Source: a candidate division TM6 bacterium GW2011_GWF2_28_16
GTDB taxonomy: Bacteria > Babelota > Babeliae > Babelales > UASB340
Assembly (NCBI GenBank): GCA_000989185.1
Contig: LBNX01000003.1
Span: 1-33,703, forward strand
Direction of reading: 5' to 3'
Length of the DNA stretch: 33,703 nucleotides
Shown here in pieces: positions 8,360-16,129 of this stretch; position 1 is the first letter of the stretch; every line of letters starts with the position of its first letter. The notes under the pieces were generated by a model, which had not been told where the DNA came from, searched no databases, and was given only the letters and a program-made list of their open reading frames with translations. The position numbers were made by a program, and so were the translations under genes.

Positions 8360-8400
8360 TAATATTTTACATTTGTATTAAATAAATACAAATGCGGGGT
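8360..8400 (-). promoter_or_regulatory. Promoter-operator of the kinase-like gene pair
   Basis: CATTTGTATT (8370-8379), a 5-base spacer and AATACAAATG (8385-8394) form a perfect 10-base inverted repeat. On the minus strand it contains TTGTAT and, 16 bases later, TAAAAT (8364-8369), a plausible -35/-10 pair pointing to the kinase-like genes, so the repeat would overlie the promoter. It could alternatively be a weak terminator for gpmI, but no T-run follows. Region 8311-8458 holds nothing else I recognise. Confidence 0.45.
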
Positions 8401-8458
8401 GTTAAAATAACAGAAAAATATAGGAAAATACAGGTTTTTTAGTGTTTTTATTAAAAAC

Positions 8459-10063
8459 TTATAAAATTATCGTTTTTTTAGCCATTTTTTGGGGTATTTT
8501 AAACTTAAAATAGCTTAAAATTGTAGGAGCGATATTACAAAGCCCAAATTTAGGTCCAAATTTAGTGTTTGGGTATTTTGGTGCTTTTTCTATATTATTC
8601 TTATTTTTTGGTGAAATTTCCATAAAAACAACCGGATTTAGTGTATGCGCTGTTTTTATTTGCCCAGTTTTTTTATCAAGCATTTCTTCGGCATTGCCAT
8701 GGTCAGCTGTAATAAAAAGTGTGCCATCATGTTTTGTTACTATTTCTTGATATAAAATTTTTAATTGCTTATCTAAGCATTCGCATGCCTTAACAGTTGC
8801 ATTAAAATTTCCAGAATGCCCAACCATATCTGCGTTGGCATAATTAACTAAATAAAAATTTTTGGGATCATTATTTAACGATTCTAAAATTTTTTCTGTA
8901 ATTTTATTTGCAGACATCTCTGGGTGTTTAATATAACTTTTTGCTTTTATAGAAGGTATAAGCAAAAACTCTTCGTTTGGTAATTTAGTTTCGTGCATGC
9001 CTCTAAAAAAGTATGTAACATGAGCGTATTTTTCTGTTTCTGCAATTGCAAAAATTTTTAAATTATTTTTTGATAATTCGTCTATAAGAGTATTTTTTAT
9101 ATCTTCTTGTTTAAATAAAATAATATTATTAAATTTTTTAAAATTATTATTATATCTTACTGTTGTTATAAAAAACGAAAGCGTTTTATTTGTCGAATTT
9201 AAATCTTGTGTTTTAAATTCATTAAATTTTGGGTCTATAAACGCTTGTGTTAACTGTCTAGCTCTATCAGGCCTAAAATTATAAAAAATAACGCCATCAC
9301 CTGTTTTTATTTGTCCCTGATTAATTAATAAAGTTGGTTCTATAAATTCGTCTGTTATATTTTTTTTGTAAGAAAAATTTATTAAATTTTCCCAGTTTTT
9401 AAAATTTATTTTTTTTATATTTGGGTTACATAAAATATTATAACTTTTCTCTGTTCTATACCAGTTATTATCTCTGTCCATAGCGTAATATCGCCCATGA
9501 ATAGAAGCTAGCTTAATATTTTTTAATTTATTTTTTTTAATATAATTATCTAAATTTTGTAAGTATTTACTAGCACTTTCTGGCGGAACATCCCGCCCAT
9601 CAAGAATTGCATGAACATAAATATTTTTAATATTTTGTTTATTTGCTATTTCTAATAATGCATGTAATTGGAACTCATGGCTGTGTACACCTCCATCAGA
9701 AAGTAACCCAATTATGTGCAAATTTTTATTGTTATCTTTTAATTTTTTCAAATTACTAATTAATATTTTATTTTTAAGTAAACTTTTATTATTAATACTT
9801 TCTTTAAATTGAGCCAAAATAGATTTTATTACCCTGCCTGCACCTATGGTTAAGTGTCCAACCTCTGAATTACCCATAAAATTTGGTAAAAGCCCTACAG
9901 CTTTTCCCGATGCAGCTAGTAATGTTGAAGGGTAATTTTTTAATAAAAATTGCCAGAATGGCATCTTGGCATTTGCTATAGCATTGCCTTTTTTTTGGCT
10001 TTTATACCCAAAACCATCTAAAATTACCAAAAAAACTGGGTTTTTTGTCGTTATTTTATTCAT
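8459..10063 (-). CDS. gpmI: Cofactor-independent phosphoglycerate mutase
   Basis: Interconverts 3- and 2-phosphoglycerate in glycolysis; dimanganese enzyme of the alkaline-phosphatase superfamily. Seen in order: VFLVILDGFGY at the N-terminus (first metal Asp), NFMGNSEVGHLTIGAGR (the phosphorylated Ser in GNSEVGH), VHAILDGRDVPPESA, HGRYYAMDRDNNW, FYNFRPDRARQL, NADMVGHSGNF and ITADHGNAEEM (metal ligands), and TAHTLNPV near the end. Length 534 against a usual ~510, the excess being Asn/Lys-rich. Start ATG 10063 follows an AGAGAG-like ribosome site. It sits alone on the minus strand. Its retention shows the organism keeps at least the lower part of glycolysis. Confidence 0.95.
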   Translation of the reverse strand: MNKITTKNPVFLVILDGFGYKSQKKGNAIANAKMPFWQFLLKNYPSTLLAASGKAVGLLPNFMGNSEVGHLTIGAGRVIKSILAQFKESINNKSLLKNKILISNLKKLKDNNKNLHIIGLLSDGGVHSHEFQLHALLEIANKQNIKNIYVHAILDGRDVPPESASKYLQNLDNYIKKNKLKNIKLASIHGRYYAMDRDNNWYRTEKSYNILCNPNIKKINFKNWENLINFSYKKNITDEFIEPTLLINQGQIKTGDGVIFYNFRPDRARQLTQAFIDPKFNEFKTQDLNSTNKTLSFFITTVRYNNNFKKFNNIILFKQEDIKNTLIDELSKNNLKIFAIAETEKYAHVTYFFRGMHETKLPNEEFLLIPSIKAKSYIKHPEMSANKITEKILESLNNDPKNFYLVNYANADMVGHSGNFNATVKACECLDKQLKILYQEIVTKHDGTLFITADHGNAEEMLDKKTGQIKTAHTLNPVVFMEISPKNKNNIEKAPKYPNTKFGPKFGLCNIAPTILSYFKFKIPQKMAKKTIIL

Positions 10064-10189
10064 TAGTTCTCTCTTTAAAAAGTGTTTGTTTATTTATAAA
10101 AAGATAAATAACATAAAATCTAAAATAGAACAAAGTATTTGATCAAAAAAGTAATTGAGAGCTTAGATTAAATAAAATTATGCTATATA

Positions 10190-10231
10190 TTTTACAAAGC
10201 TGATAAATTTTTATAAAGTCTACCAGATTTA
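10190..10231 (+). promoter_or_regulatory. Twin upstream box, copy A
   Basis: TTTTACAAA, two bases, TGATAAATTTTT, one base, TAAAGTCTA, one base, CA. The same string with only the interposed bases changed occurs at 18867-18907, also upstream of an ankyrin gene. It contains TTTACA and TATAAA-like hexamers, so it is probably a promoter with or without a regulator site. The remaining 10064-10189 is AT-rich intergenic DNA between divergent genes with nothing recognised. Confidence 0.6.
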
Positions 10232-10278
10232 GTTTGTTTATGGGTATTTTTAATAAAATTTTTAAAGGGATTCTGTTT

Positions 10279-10944
10279 ATGCAAAATATAAAAAAGTATT
10301 TGCTAGTTTTTGCTTTGATTGCTAGTTTTGCAAGCTCTTTGTTGGCTAAAAGACCTAAAATTGTGCATGCAATTAAGCAGGGCGATTTGGAGTTGGTTAA
10401 AGAATTGATATCAAAAAATAAAGGTCTTTTGTTGACAAAAGATAGTATTAAATATGTTTCATCAAATACATCTCTTTTGCATAGAACTATTTATAATAGA
10501 AAACCAGAAATATTAGAATATTTGCTACAGGAATTTAAAAACAATAATATTGATATAAATAATTGGGTAGATACAGATGGTCGAAATGCAGCATTTTATG
10601 CTGTTTATGATGCTGATTATACATCTTTGGAAATATTAATTGAATATGGTTTTGATTTAAATGTTAAAAGAAAATGTACAGATTATGATGGAAATATAAC
10701 AGAAGAATCTATTTATGAGGCAGCTCCATTTGGGCATGGAACAGATAATTCTCGTATTAAATGTTGTAATCTTTTATTAAAAAATGGAGTTAGGCATAAT
10801 TTTAGTAATGGAGATTTAGACTCTTTCACTGAGTATGACAGCAAAGAAATTTTAGAAATAGCAAAAAAAGGCATGAGTGTCCCTTCAAAGATTCGATATG
10901 CATTGTGGCGACTTTTATGCTATTTAACCGACGATAAGAAATAA
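10279..10944 (+). CDS. Exported ankyrin-repeat protein, cassette A gene 1
   Basis: Start chosen at ATG 10279, which has AAAGGGA 8 bases upstream; the open frame from 10234 has no ribosome site and would bury the signal sequence. The 221-residue product begins with a signal sequence (MQNIKKYLLVFALIASFASS and then LLA). Ankyrin-like helices follow: HAIKQGDLELVKELISKNKG, LLHRTIYNRKPEILEYLLQE, GRNAAFYAVYDADYTSLEI and IKCCNLLLKNGVRHNF. The C-terminal tail contains MSVPSKIRYALW. The gene at 18949 has the same architecture, the same CC-containing last repeat and the same tail motif (MSVFAKIRYKIW), showing common descent. Ankyrin repeats bind proteins; export suggests a target in the envelope or outside the cell. 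Function unknown. Confidence 0.8.
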   Translation: MQNIKKYLLVFALIASFASSLLAKRPKIVHAIKQGDLELVKELISKNKGLLLTKDSIKYVSSNTSLLHRTIYNRKPEILEYLLQEFKNNNIDINNWVDTDGRNAAFYAVYDADYTSLEILIEYGFDLNVKRKCTDYDGNITEESIYEAAPFGHGTDNSRIKCCNLLLKNGVRHNFSNGDLDSFTEYDSKEILEIAKKGMSVPSKIRYALWRLLCYLTDDKK

Positions 10945-11113
10945 AAAGATTACAGATAGAAAAAGCTTTTCATTAAAATTCTCTGAAAAATATTAAAAAA
11001 TATGCAAAAAATGCAGTTTGAAAGCATTTGTTTGTGTTGAGCCAATATGTTAAAATATTAATGTATTTTTATTAAATAATAAATATTTAAAAAATTTGAA
11101 AATGGAGGTTAAC

Positions 11114-11863
11114 GTGTTCAAATTTAAATATATAATATTGATGGCGTTTTTATTGCTTTTTTCTTCTAATATTTACGCGGGTAAAGAACAAGAAGATATG
11201 GATCTTTTTAGAGCGTTAAATAACGTTTGTACTAAAATTGCCGAAACTTTATCGTCAAAAATTGAACCTATAGACCAAGAATCACAAGATAATATTTTTT
11301 ATTCCATACAATCAGCTTTGATAAATCTATTTTCAAGCAACGAAGAGATTAAAGGTGTTGTTTCTAAAATTTCAAACAATAAAGAAATTTCTAACATTGC
11401 TTTTCATATGAAATCAGCATTGAGTAAATCTTATAATTATCCAGATGATCTTGATGGGATTACAGATTGCTCCCAAGAAATTAAAGAAATTGACAGCCAG
11501 TATCCTGTTAAAGATGAAATCGAAGGTGTTTTATCTACATTTAAAAACGAGTCAGTAAAAGATAAGTTTAAACGATATTTACCTAAAATATTTATAGGTT
11601 CTGGTATATCATCTATGAGTTTATATTTACTTTATCCTCGAGTTGAAGAATTTAATAATAATATAGTTGCTAACTTAGAAATAGCATCTTTAGCTGTTAC
11701 AACTCTTTCGGGATTAGCTATTGTTGCAAAAAACAGAAAACCAATTTCAAGCGGTTTTAAAGTAATTAAAGATACAAATGAAGTTATAATTTCATTAATA
11801 AAATTTGGTGTAACGGTTTTCGTTATATATATAGTAATAAAATTTTATGTAAATAAAGTATAA
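11114..11863 (+). CDS. Exported helical membrane protein, cassette A gene 2
   Basis: Start taken as GTG 11114, because GGAGGT (11104-11109) is placed exactly for it; the longer frame from TTG 11096 would put the ribosome site inside the gene. The 249-residue product has a signal sequence (FKFKYIILMAFLLLFSSNIYAG), a soluble helical region of about 130 residues, then two hydrophobic segments near the C-terminus, one around LEIASLAVTTLSGLAIVA and one FGVTVFVIYIVIKF. I recognise no family. By position it matches the gene at 19508, with which it shares weak similarity in the helical unit (KIA.TL, then an IF-containing helix). It is followed 11 bases later by gene 3 of the cassette. Confidence 0.7.
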   Translation: MFKFKYIILMAFLLLFSSNIYAGKEQEDMDLFRALNNVCTKIAETLSSKIEPIDQESQDNIFYSIQSALINLFSSNEEIKGVVSKISNNKEISNIAFHMKSALSKSYNYPDDLDGITDCSQEIKEIDSQYPVKDEIEGVLSTFKNESVKDKFKRYLPKIFIGSGISSMSLYLLYPRVEEFNNNIVANLEIASLAVTTLSGLAIVAKNRKPISSGFKVIKDTNEVIISLIKFGVTVFVIYIVIKFYVNKV

Positions 11864-11874
11864 ATGGGGTTGTT

Positions 11875-12522
11875 ATGTATAAAAATAAAAATTTAATTTT
11901 TACATGTTTAGTATTAATTTTTTTTAGTTCGTTTAAAAACATAAATTCACATGAAATTGATTCGCATCTAACAGAAGATTTAGCTACACTTTCATATGAA
12001 CAGTTAAAATTAATGGCCGATAAAGCAGAACAAGTTGCAAGAATATTAAAAAGTGAAAAAGAGATAAAATCTTTAAATAATTTAGAAAAAGTTTCAGTTG
12101 AAAATAGAATAACATGGTTATCTAAAATTAAAGACAGTGTATTATTTAACAATATTTTATTTGATGGAATTGGATTAGGTATTAAAGAATTATTAAAAAC
12201 AACGGTAGTAACTACAGGGCGTTATGCTATACAATATCTTGTTTTATTTTATTTTATATCTAAATATGTTGGTATCCCTATGAGTGATTTGGTTAAAATA
12301 GCTTTAACGTTTGTGTTGCCTAGTGGTAATTATACTTCTGATGAAATAAGTAGAATAAGTATAAAATCTTTTATAAAAAATTGGTATTTTGATAAATTTA
12401 AAGCACAGTGTTATATAGATTCACCAGAAGCTTTTAAATTAGATAATGGTACTAAAGGTATTGCAGATTTTTGGAATAAAGGTGTATTAAATCCATTTAA
12501 AAAATTATTGTGGAATGAATAA
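11875..12522 (+). CDS. Exported TM protein, cassette A gene 3
   Basis: A 215-residue protein with start ATG 11875 after GGGG (11866-11869). Signal sequence at 1-25 (LIFTCLVLIFFSSFKNINS). A region LATLSYEQLKLMADKAEQVARIL, then LFNNILFDGIGLGIKELLKTT and a hydrophobic segment AIQYLVLFYFISKYVGIPMSDL. The gene at 20581 has the same sequence plan: LTNLSSDGLTELASKTKNIAEIL, then LNNFIVTGVRSGLRDGV and LLTLAIISKITGIPFASL. This is the clearest homology between the two cassettes. No known family is recognised. A strong terminator follows at 12589. Confidence 0.75.
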   Translation: MYKNKNLIFTCLVLIFFSSFKNINSHEIDSHLTEDLATLSYEQLKLMADKAEQVARILKSEKEIKSLNNLEKVSVENRITWLSKIKDSVLFNNILFDGIGLGIKELLKTTVVTTGRYAIQYLVLFYFISKYVGIPMSDLVKIALTFVLPSGNYTSDEISRISIKSFIKNWYFDKFKAQCYIDSPEAFKLDNGTKGIADFWNKGVLNPFKKLLWNE

Positions 12523-12588
12523 AAAATATTAAACAATAATCAAATAATAATAAATATTTTTATTGTTAATAATTATAAAAGTAAAAAG

Positions 12589-12615
12589 GCTCTTTAGAAC
12601 AAAGAGCTTTTTTTT
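12589..12615 (+). terminator. Intrinsic terminator after cassette A
   Basis: GCTCTTT, loop AGAAC, AAAGAGC, followed by eight T. Perfect 7-bp stem with U-tract, the cleanest intrinsic terminator in the window. It closes cassette A and separates its transcript from the toxin gene. Confidence 0.92.
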
Positions 12616-12628
12616 GTCGCCATAATAA

Positions 12629-12708
12629 TAATTTCTTATAAGAAATTAATTCAGATTTTATTGTTAAAATCAAATAAAAAAAGATTTGCATTTTGTTTTT
12701 TATTTGAT
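12629..12708. promoter_or_regulatory. Palindromes upstream of the toxin gene
   Basis: Between the terminator and the toxin start lie a 20-base perfect palindrome, TAATTTCTTATAAGAAATTA (12629-12648), and a second inverted repeat, ATCAAATAAAAAA (12669-12681) with TTTTTTATTTGAT (12696-12708) around a 14-base loop. Both are 80-160 bases before ATG 12792 and could be operators. In such AT-rich DNA short palindromes are common, but perfect ones of this length are less so. Confidence 0.45.
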
Positions 12709-12791
12709 AACTTTGTTCTAATTTAAAACAAAAATTAATCACATCTTAAATTAAGGGCGTAAATAAATATTTTTTATTTACTAAAATTTAC

Positions 12792-15665
12792 ATGAACATT
12801 TTTGCAAAATTTCTATTTTCATTTTTTTTATGTGTATTTTCTTTGAATGCTCAAAAAAATGGAACGTTTACAAAGGATGGGAATCTGTATTATCATCATA
12901 ATGGCATTACATATCCTACTATGCGTGAATACCTTGTTTTCGGCCCACATTCTAAAGATAGTATAATTGATGCATATCTTATATATTTAGAAGATGGTAT
13001 TGTTATAATAAAAGACATTTGTTCATCGGAAATAGATCCATCTTCATTTTCAAATAAAAATATTCTTGGCTCATGGAACAAAAATACTAAGAAACCTATT
13101 GAAGGCATAGGAAATAGCTCAGTTGGATCAACTTCAGATTCCACATCTTCAGGAGGACAAAGTACTGGATCAACTTCAGATTTTACATCTTCAGATGTCC
13201 AAGGTAATACAGGCTCATCAGATAGCAAATTAGAAGGTAGCTCCGGAAAAGGTTCTGGTAATGGCTCAAGTAAAGGCGATTATTCTAAAAATCAAGCCGA
13301 AATAGAAAGAGTTACAGCTTTAGCTCATGCTCTTCCATCTAGTAATTTAGATCCATTTGAACAAAAACAAGCTAATAATATAGTGTCAAACGTAAAAATA
13401 GAAACTATAGAAAAAGTTAATGACGTTAGAAATTTAACTCAAATAGCTTTTAAAACAAAAAACCCAAAAGACATCTTAGATGCTATAAAAGCTAATAACA
13501 ACACAATTGATTATGTCGAAGGATATGAAAATAAACTTGCACAATTGTCTACTGGAGCATATATAAAAACAAGACCATCTAAACGCGAAGCGGTTCCTGA
13601 ATATACAACTCATGATGGTAAAACATTTAAAAATAAAAAAATAAAATTCGGAAATAAACTAAAAAAATGGGCATATAAAATAGCCCAAAAAAAGAACAAA
13701 TTAAAAAAAGAAAAATTTCAAAACCAGCTTGCTGTTGCTGATGGGCTAAAACATGAAAATGAGCTACTGTATGAATTATTAGATGAACAAACTCAAAAAA
13801 TAAATAATCAAGATACGATTGATATAAATCAAAAAAATTCAAATATAAATTCAGATGATTTAAATAATTTAATTAATTCTCTTTTAGAAAACCAATCTAC
13901 AGTTTCAGATAAAGATATAGATGGTAATGATATAAATGGTGATGAGCAACCTGAAGTTGTTCAAGAAAATCAAGTTGATGAAGTTCTAAAAATAGCAAAT
14001 GAAAACCAAGAAGAAATAAATAATCAAATAGATGAAAAACAAGATATTGATAATGACATTGTTGTAGATAATACTATACCTGATAATTACACTAATTCTA
14101 TCATCACGCCATATATCGTGGATAATTTACCTAAAGATAGTGGCTTTGTAAAAAACACAACAAGAGACATGTTAAAGTTTGGCAAATCCTGTGCTATTAA
14201 AAATCCTGAACTTACAAGAGCTGCAGTAAAAGTTATAAATGGTGCAATTCAGGGAATTATTAATGATGAAACTTTAATTCCTAAAATAAAAGATACTATA
14301 AAAGAAACAAAAAAATCTTTAAAAGCAAAAGATCTTGTTTCTGATTTTGATAGAGATAATTTTAATAGCACTATTGATAAGCCCTCTAAACATAATCTAA
14401 ATAAAAAAGCAAAAACTAAATTCAAAAAGTTAGTAGAACAAAAGATTACAGATAAAAAAATAGAACTAGGCGATTTTTATGAGGAATGTACAAATTTATC
14501 TATATTCAAAAAAGATAATCCAGTAATTTATTTTTCAAACAAATATTCATTACAAGCCTGTGAAGCTGTAAAGCTAGGGCTTGATATAGCAGATGAATAT
14601 TTAATTGAAAATGAATTAGAACTTGCAAATACGTTTACAGATACATCTTCAAGTTTACTTAAAGCTGCAAAAGAAACAGCAAATTTTGTTAAACTTTTTG
14701 GTCAAAGTGCAATTAAGAGTTTAAGCAAATATAAAAATCCAGTAAAAGTTGTAAAAGATTTTGGACATGGCTTTGTAGATTTGGCAAGAAGTTTAGGTTG
14801 CACAACTTTAAAAATTATAAAAGTACGTGCTTTGGCTATTACTGAACCTGAGTTAGCAGGAGCAAAGATACAAGACTATTGTGATCATTTATCAAATAAA
14901 TGTAATGAAATAAAAAATAATTTTTCTAATTTATCTCATGAAAAAAAGGTAACTTTAATAGCTGAAACGCTTGCAGATTTTGTTGTTGATGGCGTCGTTT
15001 CTGGTGGTGTATTTAAAACCAGTTCAAAGGCAGTCAGTTTTTTTGAAAAGTTATCTGAATTAACTAAAAAAGAACAAGCTGTTGCAAAATTAGTAGCAAA
15101 GTCTGCTAAAAGTAAAGTTTCTTATATCAAAACAATAGCAACGCCTTTATCTAATGCTATTATGGAGACAAGTGAGCTTGTTGAAATTGCAGGCATATAC
15201 GGACAAAAAATTACCAGAGCATCTCTAAACGTTGTTGCTAAAGATAGAAATATTATTAGATCTGAAAAGACTATTGCTGGGGCAGTTAATAAGGTAATAA
15301 AAAGAACAGAAAAGTCGCAAAAAGATTTTATTAATTTAGTGAGTGAGGAAAGAACTCAGCATATTATTTTTGGAGAAAAAATAAAAAAAGATAGATTTGG
15401 AGGGGGACATAAATTTCCTGGTAATCCTAAAAAAACATCTTTTCCAAAATCATGGAGTGAAGAAAAAATAATGCATGAAATTTCTGATATTGCCACAGAT
15501 CCTAGTCTACAGTGGATTCCTAGTAAAATAAAAGACAGATTTACAGTTGTTGGAACAAGAGATGGTATAAAAATAAAAGTCATCATAGAATCTGGAGAAG
15601 AAGGTATAATTTCTGGCTTTCCAATTGAATATGGAGGAGAAGGCGTTACTTGTCGTTATATATAA
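12792..15665 (+). CDS. Exported polymorphic toxin with C-terminal EndoU RNase domain
   Basis: A 957-residue protein. Layout: signal sequence 1-20 (FAKFLFSFFLCVFSLNA); a small domain to ~105; a Ser/Gly-rich linker ~107-165 containing a 14-residue duplication (GSTSDSTSS, GSTSDFTSS); helical region with a very basic stretch ~275-305; an acidic Asn-rich linker ~340-435; a long alpha-helical pre-toxin region ~450-840; and residues ~852-957, which match the bacterial EndoU family. In that domain I see QHIIFGEK (His ~857), GGGHKF (His ~873), FPKSWSEEKIMHEISDIATDP, VGTRDGIKIKVII (candidate catalytic Lys ~927/929) and IISGFP. EndoU toxins cleave RNA, for example in CDI and MafB systems. The gene for a MafI-like protein follows after 14 bases, the usual toxin-immunity order. 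No clear ribosome site precedes ATG 12792. No dedicated two-partner transporter is in the window, so release beyond the periplasm is unexplained. The toxin's target (rival bacteria or host) is unknown. Confidence 0.85.
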   Translation: MNIFAKFLFSFFLCVFSLNAQKNGTFTKDGNLYYHHNGITYPTMREYLVFGPHSKDSIIDAYLIYLEDGIVIIKDICSSEIDPSSFSNKNILGSWNKNTKKPIEGIGNSSVGSTSDSTSSGGQSTGSTSDFTSSDVQGNTGSSDSKLEGSSGKGSGNGSSKGDYSKNQAEIERVTALAHALPSSNLDPFEQKQANNIVSNVKIETIEKVNDVRNLTQIAFKTKNPKDILDAIKANNNTIDYVEGYENKLAQLSTGAYIKTRPSKREAVPEYTTHDGKTFKNKKIKFGNKLKKWAYKIAQKKNKLKKEKFQNQLAVADGLKHENELLYELLDEQTQKINNQDTIDINQKNSNINSDDLNNLINSLLENQSTVSDKDIDGNDINGDEQPEVVQENQVDEVLKIANENQEEINNQIDEKQDIDNDIVVDNTIPDNYTNSIITPYIVDNLPKDSGFVKNTTRDMLKFGKSCAIKNPELTRAAVKVINGAIQGIINDETLIPKIKDTIKETKKSLKAKDLVSDFDRDNFNSTIDKPSKHNLNKKAKTKFKKLVEQKITDKKIELGDFYEECTNLSIFKKDNPVIYFSNKYSLQACEAVKLGLDIADEYLIENELELANTFTDTSSSLLKAAKETANFVKLFGQSAIKSLSKYKNPVKVVKDFGHGFVDLARSLGCTTLKIIKVRALAITEPELAGAKIQDYCDHLSNKCNEIKNNFSNLSHEKKVTLIAETLADFVVDGVVSGGVFKTSSKAVSFFEKLSELTKKEQAVAKLVAKSAKSKVSYIKTIATPLSNAIMETSELVEIAGIYGQKITRASLNVVAKDRNIIRSEKTIAGAVNKVIKRTEKSQKDFINLVSEERTQHIIFGEKIKKDRFGGGHKFPGNPKKTSFPKSWSEEKIMHEISDIATDPSLQWIPSKIKDRFTVVGTRDGIKIKVIIESGEEGIISGFPIEYGGEGVTCRYI
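13125..13192 (+). repeat. Direct repeat in the Ser-rich linker of the toxin gene
   Basis: GGATCAACTTCAGATT and the following ACATCTTCAG occur at 13125 and 13167, a 42-base period (14 residues). This is a recent tandem duplication within the linker coding sequence. Confidence 0.75.
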
Positions 15666-15679
15666 GAAAGGAATATTAG

Positions 15680-15964
15680 ATGGTTGAGAAAGAATTTTTA
15701 TTAAACAAAGGCATGTTGGAGCCTAAATCAAGAGATATAATAAGTTTTTTAGAAGAAAAAATTGATAACAATATTATTAAAGATTTTTTAATAAATTATA
15801 TCGCAGGAGAAGAAGGAATAGCGTATGAATTTTTATGTTCTGAAATTTATGCATCAAAAATTAAGTTGTCTAAAGATATTTTCTTTTTAATTAAAGAAGA
15901 ATGTTTGCAATATGAAGTTAAAGAATTTTATTGGCAAGATTTGGAAAAATTAATTATTGATTAA
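15680..15964 (+). CDS. MafI-like immunity protein candidate
   Basis: A 94-residue acidic, all-helical protein without signal sequence, the only clearly cytoplasmic product in the island. ATG 15680 follows GAAAGGA by a normal spacing, 14 bases after the toxin stop. The block YIAGEEGIAYEFLCSEIYAS, then KLSKDIFFLIKEE, resembles the MafI immunity family (pattern: hydrophobic helix, GE.G.A.E.LC..., then a helix before a final short tail). MafI proteins neutralise MafB toxins, some of which carry EndoU domains. Position and size support the immunity role; the family match is from memory of the motif and should be treated as probable, not certain. Confidence 0.65.
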   Translation: MVEKEFLLNKGMLEPKSRDIISFLEEKIDNNIIKDFLINYIAGEEGIAYEFLCSEIYASKIKLSKDIFFLIKEECLQYEVKEFYWQDLEKLIID

Positions 15965-16129
15965 ATTTATTAAGAAACACTATTAATGACAACGACAAGT
16001 TTATATGTTAAACAATTTATCATTCACGAAAGGACAACATGTTGTAAACAAGATAAAATTAAAAAAATAAAATAAATAAAGTTAGTTTAATTAAATTTAT
16101 AAAAAAAATTTTATAAAAAGGATTCTTTT
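15965..16129 (+). promoter_or_regulatory. Intergenic gap after the immunity gene
   Basis: Holds a 12-base palindrome ACAACATGTTGT (16034-16045), a possible operator, and an AT hairpin-like stretch just before the AAGGA ribosome site of the next gene. No terminator with a U-tract is visible, so read-through from the toxin operon is possible. Confidence 0.35.

Noticed and set aside
10945-11095. Terminator after the cassette A ankyrin gene (AAAAAGCTTTT)
   Set aside because: The stem is very short and has no U-tract of its own; read-through into gene 2 seems more likely.
13125-13192. CRISPR-like short repeats
   Set aside because: Only two copies, in frame within a Ser-rich linker; this is coding duplication.
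12896-13228. 110-aa minus-strand open frame inside the toxin gene
   Set aside because: It is the mirror of the Ser/Gly repeat coding region, lacks a ribosome site and has an amino-acid composition expected of a shadow frame.
15680-15964. A second toxin instead of an immunity protein
   Set aside because: No signal sequence, small acidic helical protein directly behind the toxin gene; immunity is the more economical reading.
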